DNA from: RUG13091 sp045113315
GTDB lineage: Bacteria; Bacillota_I; Bacilli_A; RFN20; CAG-826
Assembly (NCBI GenBank): GCA_045113315.1
Contig: JBGUIX010000014.1
Coordinates: 1-64,000 of the forward strand
Length of the DNA stretch: 64,000 bases
Direction of reading: 5' to 3'
Both the position numbers and the translations under genes were made by a program. Under the pieces are notes generated by a model. It saw only the letters and a list, made by a program, of their open reading frames with translations. It was not told the DNA's origin and searched no databases. Shown in pieces: positions 52,310-61,110 of this stretch (its first letter is position 1; each line of letters begins with the position of its first letter).

Positions 52310-52333
52310 CAAAAACAAGTAGATTTAATCTAC
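52310..52333 (-). terminator. Terminator after NC-domain gene
   Basis: Minus strand GTAGA-TTAAA-TCTAC (52333-52319) begins right after the stop codon and is followed by TTGTTTTTG. Confidence 0.65.
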
Positions 52334-52852
52334 CTATTTTTCTTCTTTAACTTCTATTAAATTTTGATCATCAATAACATCTTTTTTCTTTCTGTTATCA
52401 ATGACTTTTTTAACACCAATTGTGGTCACGGTTGTGGCTAAACCTAGACCTGCCGCAACGATCATTGCCCCAGTTAAAACTTGTTCACTTTTTGCTTCTC
52501 CATCATAACAATATCTCGCAAAATGCTCGCAGTTATTGGTAATGAAATTGTATGGTTTTCCACGAAATAATAGGGAATTTACATAGTTTTTTGCTCTTTT
52601 GACCACTTCATCACGAGAAAATTTAGAAGAGAATGGTTCTAGTATTTCTGGTACATCATTTAAAGCAAATCTATCAAAGGAAGTCTCGATAATTTTTAAA
52701 TCTTTCTTGTCGTTAGATAAGTCGCCTTGACTAGCGGTAAAATGGATAACTCTTGATTCACTAACAGCTATACCAAAATGATAGTAACCCGCTTTTCGTT
52801 TTACTCTTAATAAATCACCTTTTTGAGGAACGATCTTTTTAACAAATTCCAT
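52334..52852 (-). CDS. LRAT-like NC-domain protein with C-terminal membrane segment
   Basis: A 172-residue protein of the NlpC/P60-related LRAT family. AGYYHFGIAVSESRVIHFTA gives the His pair, and FITNNCEHFARYCYDGEA carries the catalytic Cys (N-C-E-H-F-A). Residues 130-150 (LTGAMIVAAGLGLATTVTTI) form a membrane helix, followed by a basic tail. Eukaryotic relatives transfer acyl groups between lipids, and bacterial ones are uncharacterised. No signal peptide, so the active site would face the cytoplasm. It is a single gene. Confidence 0.85.
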   Translation of the reverse strand: MEFVKKIVPQKGDLLRVKRKAGYYHFGIAVSESRVIHFTASQGDLSNDKKDLKIIETSFDRFALNDVPEILEPFSSKFSRDEVVKRAKNYVNSLLFRGKPYNFITNNCEHFARYCYDGEAKSEQVLTGAMIVAAGLGLATTVTTIGVKKVIDNRKKKDVIDDQNLIEVKEEK

Positions 52853-52897
52853 GCGTCTATTTTATAAAAGAAAACTGGATTTCTCCAGTCATCTTTA

Positions 52898-53353
52898 TTA
52901 ATAGAGTGTATGTTTTAAACTCATGTATTCCCCATAAAGTTTTAAGCAAGCTTTACGATCGAGTTCAATCACTAATTTTTCTCTTTCTCCAGGTTGTTGC
53001 ATTTGATAGAACTTAGCATCTCTAAATCCAATTTCTTCTGTATCAATTATATTACATCCGTAATATACTTTTTCAATATTTGCCCATAAAATTGCGGACA
53101 TACACATTGGACATGGTTCACCAGTGGTATATAACTCACAACCACTTAAATCAAAAGTTCCTAATTTCTTACAAGCTTTATGAATCGCCATCATTTCACC
53201 ATGGCATGTTGGATCGTTATTTTTTAAAACTTGGTTATGGCCTTTACCGATAACTTCGCCATCTTTAACAATGACCGCACCAAAAGGTCCACCATGACCT
53301 GCTCTAATACCTTTTCTGGCTTCACTGATTGCCATTCTCATATATTTGTTCAT
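52898..53353 (-). CDS. guaD: Guanine deaminase (GuaD-type, cytidine deaminase fold)
   Basis: A 151-residue zinc deaminase very close in layout to Bacillus GuaD. GGPFGAVIVKDGEVIGKGHN, NDPTCHGEMMAIHKACKKLG (zinc His and catalytic Glu; the usual H-A-E is H-G-E here) and GEPCPMCMSAILWANIEKVY (two zinc Cys). It should turn guanine into xanthine plus ammonia, feeding the hydroxylases in the purine operon. Other nucleoside or tRNA deaminases share the fold, but the N-terminus and GF-x-D near the C-terminus favour GuaD. It is a single gene. Confidence 0.82.
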   Translation of the reverse strand: MNKYMRMAISEARKGIRAGHGGPFGAVIVKDGEVIGKGHNQVLKNNDPTCHGEMMAIHKACKKLGTFDLSGCELYTTGEPCPMCMSAILWANIEKVYYGCNIIDTEEIGFRDAKFYQMQQPGEREKLVIELDRKACLKLYGEYMSLKHTLY

Positions 53354-53454
53354 TTGTAATACCTCGTTTTTAATTATACAAAAGTTTTTCCTTTTATATT
53401 GATAATTAATTAATTGGCTTATGTGTATAACAATACAAATTTATTTGTTTATGT

Positions 53455-53460
53455 TATAAT
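53455..53460 (+). promoter_or_regulatory. Extended -10 of tldD-pmbA
   Basis: TGTTATAAT ending at 53460, 28 bases before the ATG; the -35 is weak. AAGAAGGAGGA precedes the start at 53489. Confidence 0.55.
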
Positions 53461-53488
53461 TCAAAGGCAAAAAAGAAGGAGGACAGTT

Positions 53489-54889
53489 ATGGTTAGTAAG
53501 AAATTAGCTATTGATGTTCTAAACGCCGCTTTAGAAACTGGAGCTGATTATGCTGAAATCTTTTATGAGGATTCACGTAGTTATAGCTTAAGTATTGAAA
53601 ACGGCAAAGTTCAAACATCTTCATCAAATGTTATGAATGGTGTTGGTTTGAGATTATTAAAAGAAAATCAAACTGTATATGGATATACAAATGATTTAAC
53701 AAGAAAAGGATTACTCGCTTTAGCGGAGTCATTACGTTCATCTTTTAAAGGTAAAAGAATTATCACTGTTACCAAACTCGATATGATTCGCGCTAAAAAT
53801 AGAAACCCAGTTAAAAATAGTTATGAAAATATCTCTAGAGAAGAAAAAATTGCCTTAGTTAAAGAAGGTATCGAAGAGATTGAAAAATTAAAAGATCCTA
53901 GAATCGTGAGATATATCGGAAGTTTTGCTGATAATCATCGTTTTGTGGCTGTTTTTAATTCAAAAGGAATATGGTTCAAACGTGATTCTGAATTCGGAAG
54001 ATTAGCCTATAGCATTATTGCCGCTGATCAAAATGGTTTTGAAACAGCATTCGAAGGTCCAGGTGCTCAACAAGATATTTCCTACTTCAGATCAGTCGTA
54101 AATGTGAGAGAAGTAGCGAAAAAGGCTGCAAAAACCGCCTTATTAATGCTAGAAGCGAAAGAATGCCCAAGTGGAAAAATGCCAGTTGTTATCGGTAACG
54201 GTTGGGGGGGCGTTTTGTTCCATGAAGCTTGTGGACACCCTTTAGAAGCTAGCGCTATTTCTAGAGGTTTATCTTGCTTTAATGGTAAAGAAGGCGACTA
54301 TATTGCTTCTCCACTTGTCAGCGCTGTCGATGATAGCACCATCCCACAAGGTTGGGGCTCTATTGATATCGATGATGAAGGTAACTTAGGTACCAAACGT
54401 TTATTAATTAAAGATGGTAAATTAGTCAATTACATGATTGATGACTTTAACGGTAGAAGAATGAACCGTGAAGGTAATGGTGCTTGCCGTAGACAAAACT
54501 ATAAATATTGTCCTACATCTCGTATGTCTAACACATACATTTGTAATGGTAAAAGTACACCGGAAGAAATTATCGCTGCTACAAAATTAGGTTTATATGC
54601 GGTTGGTTTCTCAGGCGGAAGTGTTGACCCCACTACCGGCGAATTTAACTTTGGTTGTTCAGAAGCTTATATCATCCGTGATGGTAAGATCTGTGAACCA
54701 GTTAAAGGTGCGACATTAATTGGCCATGGAGATGAAATCTTAAAACATATCGATATGGTTGGTAATGATTTAGCTTTAGGCCAAGGTATGTGTGGTGCTG
54801 CATCTGGTTCAATTAGAACTAATGTTGGTCAACCAACTTTAAGAATTAGCGAAATCACTGTTGGTGGTCACGGAGGAGAACTTAAATAA
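53489..54889 (+). CDS. tldD: TldD metalloprotease subunit
   Basis: 466 residues from the ATG at 53489 (AAGGAGG upstream); the frame starts at 53414 but that would lie in the promoter. FHEACGHPLEASAI contains the zinc-binding H-E-x3-H of TldD. ADYAEIFYEDSRSY at the start and CSEAYIIRDGKICEP, GMCGAASGSI at the end are family blocks. With PmbA it forms a cytoplasmic protease that processes modified peptides. No RiPP precursor is visible nearby. Confidence 0.95.
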   Translation: MVSKKLAIDVLNAALETGADYAEIFYEDSRSYSLSIENGKVQTSSSNVMNGVGLRLLKENQTVYGYTNDLTRKGLLALAESLRSSFKGKRIITVTKLDMIRAKNRNPVKNSYENISREEKIALVKEGIEEIEKLKDPRIVRYIGSFADNHRFVAVFNSKGIWFKRDSEFGRLAYSIIAADQNGFETAFEGPGAQQDISYFRSVVNVREVAKKAAKTALLMLEAKECPSGKMPVVIGNGWGGVLFHEACGHPLEASAISRGLSCFNGKEGDYIASPLVSAVDDSTIPQGWGSIDIDDEGNLGTKRLLIKDGKLVNYMIDDFNGRRMNREGNGACRRQNYKYCPTSRMSNTYICNGKSTPEEIIAATKLGLYAVGFSGGSVDPTTGEFNFGCSEAYIIRDGKICEPVKGATLIGHGDEILKHIDMVGNDLALGQGMCGAASGSIRTNVGQPTLRISEITVGGHGGELK

Positions 54890-56211
54890 TGAAATACGAT
54901 AAGTTTTTTGCCCTCGCTAAAGAAGCGGGAATTGAAGAAGCAGAATTATATATTGGTGAAAGTTATTCATTATCTTTCTCTTTGTTCCATTCTGAAGTTG
55001 ATAATTATTCCTCTAATAAATCGATGACTATTTTAGCTAGAGGTATTGTTAACGGTAAATTCGGTACCGCTAGCTGTGACTCTTGGAGTGTTGCTCATGC
55101 TAAATTTTTAGTGGATTCAATTGTCGCTAATGCGAAAGTCATTGAAAATGAAGACCCTGCTTTTATATTTGAAGGCAGTAAAAAATATAAAAAGATTAAT
55201 ACATTTAATAAAGAATTAGAAAAGATTTCTATCGATGAAAAAATGAAGAAACTTTTCGAACTTGAAAAAGCCATCAAAGAAGGCGATAAAAGAGTCGTTG
55301 AAGTTGGTGGGGTGGAATATAGTGAAGATGCAGAAAGCGTCACTATCTTAAATTCCAAAGGATTAAAACTAACACAAAAATCTAACTACTTTGTTTATGT
55401 TGGACAAGCTGTTGCTAAAGAAGGAAAACAAACCAAATCAGGTTACGAATTATTCTTAGATAACGACTTCTCAAAATTTGATGTTAAAAAATTAGCGAAA
55501 GAAGTTGTTGATAACACAGTTAGTCAATTAGGTGGGGAAGCTTGTGAATCTAATACATATAAAGCAATCTTATCACCTGATGTTGTGAAATCTTTCTTAG
55601 GCTTTTATATTGGAAACGCTGATGCGGAAGATGTCCAAAAGAAATCTTCTTTATTCATCGGTAAATTAAATCAAAAAGTGGCTTCTAGAAAGATCACCGT
55701 TGAAGATAAACCATTAAAAAGAAACGTCTTCTCACGTTGGTTTGATGACGAAGGTGTCGCAACCTACAATAAAGCAATCATTAAGAATGGTATTTTAATG
55801 ACTTATCTCTATAATTTAACTACCGCTAGTAAAGATGGTGTGGAATCAACTGGTAATGCTTCTAGAGGTGGAAGTAAGATGGGAACATCCACTTTCTATT
55901 TAGAACTTAAACCAGGTAAAAAATCTCAAGAAGAATTATTTAAAGAGGTCCAAGATGGTGTTTATATCACTGAAGTACAAGGATTACATGCAGGACTTAA
56001 TCCACAATCTGGTAATTTCTCACTTCAATCATCAGGTTTCTTAATTAAGAATGGTAAAAAAGATAGAGCGTTAGATGTTGTTACTGTTTCTGGTAACTTA
56101 ATCGATGTCTTCAAAGATGTTTTAGAGGTCGGAAATGACCAAAGAGTATTCCCAAGTGGAATTGCATGCTCATCTTTATTAATTAAAAAGATTATTGTCT
56201 CTGGTAAATAA
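54889..56211 (+). CDS. pmbA: TldE/PmbA protease subunit
   Basis: A 440-residue homologue of TldD lacking the metal motif. EEAELYIGESYSLSFSLFHS, GVEYSEDAESVTILNSKGLK, TGNASRGGSKMGTS and LHAGLNPQSGNFSLQSSGFL are the PmbA blocks. Its ATG overlaps the TldD stop codon (TAATG), so both subunits are made in balance. The nuclease gene begins three bases after its stop. Confidence 0.95.
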   Translation: MKYDKFFALAKEAGIEEAELYIGESYSLSFSLFHSEVDNYSSNKSMTILARGIVNGKFGTASCDSWSVAHAKFLVDSIVANAKVIENEDPAFIFEGSKKYKKINTFNKELEKISIDEKMKKLFELEKAIKEGDKRVVEVGGVEYSEDAESVTILNSKGLKLTQKSNYFVYVGQAVAKEGKQTKSGYELFLDNDFSKFDVKKLAKEVVDNTVSQLGGEACESNTYKAILSPDVVKSFLGFYIGNADAEDVQKKSSLFIGKLNQKVASRKITVEDKPLKRNVFSRWFDDEGVATYNKAIIKNGILMTYLYNLTTASKDGVESTGNASRGGSKMGTSTFYLELKPGKKSQEELFKEVQDGVYITEVQGLHAGLNPQSGNFSLQSSGFLIKNGKKDRALDVVTVSGNLIDVFKDVLEVGNDQRVFPSGIACSSLLIKKIIVSGK

Positions 56212-56213
56212 AC

Positions 56214-57491
56214 ATGAGAAAGATATTTAAAAACATTGTTTTATTATCAGGATTAATGGCTTTATCAGTTGCAGGCGCCTCTGCTTTAGCTATTAAAAGT
56301 CTAAATAATGAAGCTTTTGTGGCGGAAGCCGCTCAACACAAAGAAGCTTTCGACCCTTATGTTTATACAGGTTCATATTATGCGGATGGCAATATTACAG
56401 TTGATGATACTGGTGATTCTTTACGTAGTAAATTGACCAGTTATATTAACCCTCCAAAAGTTCCTGAATATAGTGGTAAAGGTTCTGGTTCTTTAGCGGA
56501 ATACTGTCAACAAGCTGATGAAGATCCTACTAATAAATCCAACATGATTTATCTATATACTAGAAATTCATTAGCGAAGAATCCTGCTAATTCATGGAAT
56601 AGAGAACACGTTTGGCCAAAATCATTATCTAATGGTAACTGGGGCGAAGGACGTGCAGGTGCGGACTTATTGCATTTAAGACCGACATATCCAGCCACCA
56701 ATAGTACAAGAAGCAATATTCCTTTTGGTAATGTCACAAATGGTACCGAAAGAACTTATGAAGGAATGACATATGCTTGGACAGGCGGTGGATACTTTAT
56801 GCCACTACCATCAGTTAGAGGTGATGTCGCTAGAATTATCATGTATGTTTGGACAGCTTATTATGATGAATATGCATCAAGAAGGCCGCAAATCCTCTCT
56901 GTTTTCCAAAGTTATGACACTTTAATGCAGTGGCACATTGAAGATCAACCAGATGAAATGGAAGGCCATAGAAACGATATTGCGCAAGGCACATTCCAGA
57001 AGAATAGAAACCCATTTGTCGACCATCCAGATATAGCGTGGAAGATTTTTGGTAATCAATGCTCGAGCACAATGTTATCAAGAGCAATGTCAACTTACCC
57101 TGCTGATTGGAATCAATCTCCAGTCGCTAAAAAGATTTATCTAAGCGCCAATGAATTAACAGTGAATGTTGGTCAAGTTAGTAAATTACTCGCCAACGTA
57201 CCTGCTACTTGGTCAATAAGTAAGAAGGCAAACGCCACATTAGAAGTTTCTAATGATAAAACCGCTATTAATATTACTGGTAAAAGAATCGGAGAAACCA
57301 CTATTACAGCCAAAGATGAAAATGGTAATACCGCCACTTGTAAATTAACAGTTATCCCAGGAAGAAATGGCGAAACTGGTGAAGATGAAAATCTTAAGTG
57401 GATTATCCCTTTAGCAATTATCGTTGGTGTATTCATAATTGCGGGTGTAGTAGTTACTATTGTCTTAGTTTCAAAAAGAAAGAAAAAATAA
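56214..57491 (+). CDS. Secreted, membrane-anchored endonuclease I (EndA/NucM) with Ig-like domain
   Basis: A 425-residue protein. An N-terminal signal segment (VLLSGLMALSVAGASALA) is followed by an endonuclease I domain at about 45-295. SWNREHVWPKSL holds the catalytic His 132, GADLLHLRPTYPATNSTRSN the metal-binding region, and NRNPFVDHPDIAW the C-terminal signature. A Big_2-like Ig domain follows (LSANELTVNVGQVSK, then ISKKANATLEVSN), then a membrane anchor (IPLAIIVGVFIIAGVVVTIV) with a basic tail. It cuts DNA and probably RNA at the cell surface. It lies three bases after pmbA without a Shine-Dalgarno site. Confidence 0.9.
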   Translation: MRKIFKNIVLLSGLMALSVAGASALAIKSLNNEAFVAEAAQHKEAFDPYVYTGSYYADGNITVDDTGDSLRSKLTSYINPPKVPEYSGKGSGSLAEYCQQADEDPTNKSNMIYLYTRNSLAKNPANSWNREHVWPKSLSNGNWGEGRAGADLLHLRPTYPATNSTRSNIPFGNVTNGTERTYEGMTYAWTGGGYFMPLPSVRGDVARIIMYVWTAYYDEYASRRPQILSVFQSYDTLMQWHIEDQPDEMEGHRNDIAQGTFQKNRNPFVDHPDIAWKIFGNQCSSTMLSRAMSTYPADWNQSPVAKKIYLSANELTVNVGQVSKLLANVPATWSISKKANATLEVSNDKTAINITGKRIGETTITAKDENGNTATCKLTVIPGRNGETGEDENLKWIIPLAIIVGVFIIAGVVVTIVLVSKRKKK

Positions 57492-57535
57492 TTGTTTGAT
57501 TCAATCGATATTTTTTAATCAGTGATTATATTTTA

Positions 57536-57568
57536 TATAATATAGGTATACAATAAACTCTCGAGTTT
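57536..57568 (+). promoter_or_regulatory. Promoter and leader hairpin of second nuclease gene
   Basis: TATAAT at 57536-57541, 50 bases before the ATG, with a weak -35. The leader contains the palindrome AAACTCTCGAGTTT (57555-57568). Confidence 0.45.
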
Positions 57569-57591
57569 AATAACTTGAAGTTGGTACTTAT

Positions 57592-60500
57592 ATGAATCCT
57601 AAAAACAAACACCGTATTATTCTAGCAGCAGGACTTGCTGCCACAGCTCTTTCTTTATGTGCTTTATCTTCATTACATAAAGAATACAAACAAGTTAAAG
57701 CAGTTGATATTAACGACTATACAGAATGTGATAAAAAGCACCAGGCTAATAATGCCTCTGGCTTAATGGAAGAATTAGAAAAAATAACCGCACCAGGTTC
57801 ATCTGGTTCTTATGATGAGTTATGGACCTCTTATGAAAAAGCTTATAAAAGGGCAGACGGAAAAATATTCGATTATTATTCAAGCATCACAAATTACACC
57901 CCTGCAAATCAGTGTGGAGGCTGTGATCATGAAGGTGCCTGTTATAACAGGGAACACTCGATTCCTAAATCTTGGTGGGGTGGATCAAAAAGTAACCAAG
58001 GATCGGATCCTTTTATTGTGGTTCCTACCGATGGTTATGTTAATAACGCAAGAAGCAACTTCCCGTTTGGTTATGTTGGATCCGTCTCGAAGCCCTTTTC
58101 TAATTCGAAACTCGGAACTGTGGCTTCTGGTTGGGGCATTAGTGGCACAGTATTTGAGCCTGACGATTCTTTAAAAGGTGATTTCGCAAGAATCTACTAC
58201 TATACAACTGTTAAATATAATGTATCTAGTTGGACTAGTGGTGATGGATCGAAATGCTATTCCGGAAATGAAAGCACAAATTTCGGATTAACAAATTACT
58301 CAGTTAAACTATTTTCTGAATGGAGCGAACTAGATCCTGTTAGTGAATGGGAAGAGAGTGTTAATGATAAATTAGCTAGTATCCAAGGCAATAGAAATCC
58401 GTTTATCGATCATCCTGAGTACGCTAATACACTTTGGGGAACGAATTCTAATTACACACAATATACACACGCTTCTTCATCTAATTGGGTGAAGATATCC
58501 TCTACATCAGAAAGTATGTCAGTAGGTGGCGTTACAACTCTTTCAGCAACTTCTAGTGACGGTTCAAATATTTCTTGGTCTAGCTCTAGTCCAACAATTG
58601 TTGAAATTGGTGCATCTCCCACAGCAAGCGGAACTCCTATTACATTAACCGCTAAAGCGGCTGGTTCTGCTACTATTACAGCTTCCGCAACTATTGATGG
58701 AAGCACTTACTCCAAACAATGTTTAGTTGTTGTCACAAAAGCATTAAAATCATTAACTTATACAGGCACTCCTACTAAGACTACATATAATTCTGGTGAT
58801 TCTTTTAATCCTAATGGATTAACAGTCACCGCTACATATACTGATACGACATCTGAAAATGTCACAAGTCATGTGGTATGGACACCAAATCCATTAACTG
58901 CAAATATAACATCCGTCACAGGTACATATGGTGGACTAACTGTCACCGTTTCAGGATTAACAGTCAATCAAGCAAGTTCGATGTCGATTATTAATACTGA
59001 TGTGCCTAATGGTAGTTATCCAAAAACACCAACAGATTTTACAGCTGCTTCAGGTTTAAAATTTAAAGGCTATTATACCGGTAATTACGAAAGCTCAATT
59101 CAATTTAAATCCGGCCAAGGTTATCTCTATAATACCGAGGCTCTCCCTCTTTCTTCCCTCACAATAAATGTCAAATCAGGCAGTTTTACTGTTTACGGTG
59201 GTAAAGCCGAAAACCCATCCACTGTTATAACAGGAACTAATAATACGTATAATCTAAACTCATATTCATATTTTAAAGTTGCTAATACAAGTAGCAGTGT
59301 TGCTAGAGCCAATTCAATTGAAGTTACCTTAGGAAGTTCTGAGGTATCTAAACTATCAAGCATCACTCTTAGCGATATACAAGAAGACTATTATGTTGGT
59401 GATTCCTTTGTTAAACCAATAGTCACCGCTCACTATGAAGATGGCGGAAACGATGTAGTTACTTTAAAAGCCGAGTTCTCTGGCTATAATATGTCTTCAA
59501 TCGGTGTTCAAACTGTCGAAGTTAGTTACACCGAAGGTGGCGTAACAGCTGAAGCTGATTTTGATATCGAAGTTAAAGCAAAACCAACTTTATCTTCACT
59601 AGAATTAACTGGCGATCCATTAACTACAACTTATTACCATGGTGATGTATTCTTAAGTGCTGGTTTAACTGTAACTGCTCATTATAGTGATAACACTAGC
59701 GATGACGTCACAAAAGATGTTGTCTGGACACCAAACCCATTAACATATGGCATTACTTCAGTCACAGGTACATATGAAGGTGAAACAGTTGTCGTTAATG
59801 GTTTAACTGTTAATAAATTATTACCAGTTTCTTTATCCACTACCGGTCAAACCACTTCCTATACAGTGGGAGATTCATTCTCATATGACGGTACATGTAA
59901 AGTTACTTATAACAAAGGAACAACTAAAACTGTTACACCAACAGTAGATTCTTCTTTAGTCAATATGTCTAAAGCGGGAACTTATAGTGTTTCTCTTTCA
60001 TATACTGAAAACGAAACAACTGTTTCTACTTCTTATAACATTACTGTTAGTGACAAACCATTTGTTAACACAATTAAAGAATGTTATAACAAATCTTCTG
60101 GAGCATCAGTAAGCCATGTGTATGGTTTATATGTTGGTTTATTTAAGAATAATTCAAAAACCACAAGCACAATGATTATGAATGGCGAATATGGAATTAT
60201 GCTTTATGGCTCAGTTCCTGATAATGCTTGGGTTGAAAATGAAACATATATCGATGTCACATCCGGAACTTTAGATATTTATAACAATCTATATCAAATT
60301 AAAAGTTGTGCTGTTAGCACTGAAGAGCAAGAAAAAATTAAACCTAATGTGGCTCCGGTTAGTGTTTATACAGTAACAGGTGAAGAAAGCTCAGCTGATT
60401 TAACTGTGGCTAATAGATTAACTATCTTAAGTGGAACAATTACAGTTAATAGTTGGACTGAAGGAAAAGATAGCAACATTACAGTTAATGGAACCACAAT

Positions 60501-61065
60501 ATTTATTAAAGGTGTTTCCGCTACTGCAGAATTAAAATCAAAATTAGATTCATATGGAACAACCAAACCAGCAACATTCAAATGTTTTACAGGTTTTTAT
60601 AAGACAAACTTCCAAGTGCAATTTAAAGAATTAATGGAAGAAGATCCAGGTATTACCGCGGAATCATTCTCTTCTAAATTATTAGAATTAACTAATCCAA
60701 TCTGTTCTTCTTCTGGAGAAAAAGAATCATCTTTATCTAGTGTTTGGATTAATTTACAAACTAATTATTGGGCAAAGATGAGTGATTCTCATAAACAGAC
60801 ATTAATTAATTCTGGTAAGAGTGAAACAGGTACTCCTATCGAAAAAGCGATGGCTAGATACGATAGAATATGTCAAAAATATAAATCCTGTACCAATTTT
60901 ATTGGTAGACCAGGAGCGGAATACGCAAAAACGAATCTATTAATTAATATTAACACTAATGCGATGATGATCATTTTAATCTCCATCGGAGTGGCAGGTA
61001 TTTCTGCATTAAGTTTATATATGTTTCTCACTCACAAGAAGAAAAAAACATCTAATGTAAAATAA
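57592..61065 (+). CDS. Large surface endonuclease I with multiple Ig-like domains and membrane anchor
   Basis: A 1157-residue protein. Signal segment at 8-29, endonuclease I at about 40-290 with CYNREHSIPKSWWG (His 122), FIVVPTDGYVNNARSNFPFG and NRNPFIDHPEYAN. Then a Big_2-like domain, an unknown beta domain (about 470-580), and Ig-like Big_3 domains with repeated YYVGDSFVKP or TTYYHGDVF patterns. Next is an OB-like region (INTIKECYNKSSG onward), and a C-terminal region rich in helix ending MARYDRICQKYKSC. The anchor is MMIILISIGVAGISALSLYM plus KKKK. The multidomain stalk would hold the nuclease away from the membrane. Confidence 0.88.
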   Translation: MNPKNKHRIILAAGLAATALSLCALSSLHKEYKQVKAVDINDYTECDKKHQANNASGLMEELEKITAPGSSGSYDELWTSYEKAYKRADGKIFDYYSSITNYTPANQCGGCDHEGACYNREHSIPKSWWGGSKSNQGSDPFIVVPTDGYVNNARSNFPFGYVGSVSKPFSNSKLGTVASGWGISGTVFEPDDSLKGDFARIYYYTTVKYNVSSWTSGDGSKCYSGNESTNFGLTNYSVKLFSEWSELDPVSEWEESVNDKLASIQGNRNPFIDHPEYANTLWGTNSNYTQYTHASSSNWVKISSTSESMSVGGVTTLSATSSDGSNISWSSSSPTIVEIGASPTASGTPITLTAKAAGSATITASATIDGSTYSKQCLVVVTKALKSLTYTGTPTKTTYNSGDSFNPNGLTVTATYTDTTSENVTSHVVWTPNPLTANITSVTGTYGGLTVTVSGLTVNQASSMSIINTDVPNGSYPKTPTDFTAASGLKFKGYYTGNYESSIQFKSGQGYLYNTEALPLSSLTINVKSGSFTVYGGKAENPSTVITGTNNTYNLNSYSYFKVANTSSSVARANSIEVTLGSSEVSKLSSITLSDIQEDYYVGDSFVKPIVTAHYEDGGNDVVTLKAEFSGYNMSSIGVQTVEVSYTEGGVTAEADFDIEVKAKPTLSSLELTGDPLTTTYYHGDVFLSAGLTVTAHYSDNTSDDVTKDVVWTPNPLTYGITSVTGTYEGETVVVNGLTVNKLLPVSLSTTGQTTSYTVGDSFSYDGTCKVTYNKGTTKTVTPTVDSSLVNMSKAGTYSVSLSYTENETTVSTSYNITVSDKPFVNTIKECYNKSSGASVSHVYGLYVGLFKNNSKTTSTMIMNGEYGIMLYGSVPDNAWVENETYIDVTSGTLDIYNNLYQIKSCAVSTEEQEKIKPNVAPVSVYTVTGEESSADLTVANRLTILSGTITVNSWTEGKDSNITVNGTTIFIKGVSATAELKSKLDSYGTTKPATFKCFTGFYKTNFQVQFKELMEEDPGITAESFSSKLLELTNPICSSSGEKESSLSSVWINLQTNYWAKMSDSHKQTLINSGKSETGTPIEKAMARYDRICQKYKSCTNFIGRPGAEYAKTNLLININTNAMMIILISIGVAGISALSLYMFLTHKKKKTSNVK

Positions 61066-61071
61066 CATTAG
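61052..61071 (+). other. Hairpin across the stop codon of the second nuclease gene
   Basis: CTAATGT (61052-61058) pairs with ACATTAG (61065-61071). No U-run follows on the plus strand, so it is not an intrinsic terminator; it may stabilise the 3' end or affect read-on into the third nuclease gene. Confidence 0.35.
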
Positions 61072-61110
61072 AAGAAAAAACAAATATTTGATAAATTAAA
61101 TCTGCACTCA

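Noticed and set aside
57812..58174. Extra 120-codon plus-strand open frame
   Set aside because: It lies inside the nuclease domain of the 1157-residue protein in another frame and has no independent start signal; it is a shadow frame.
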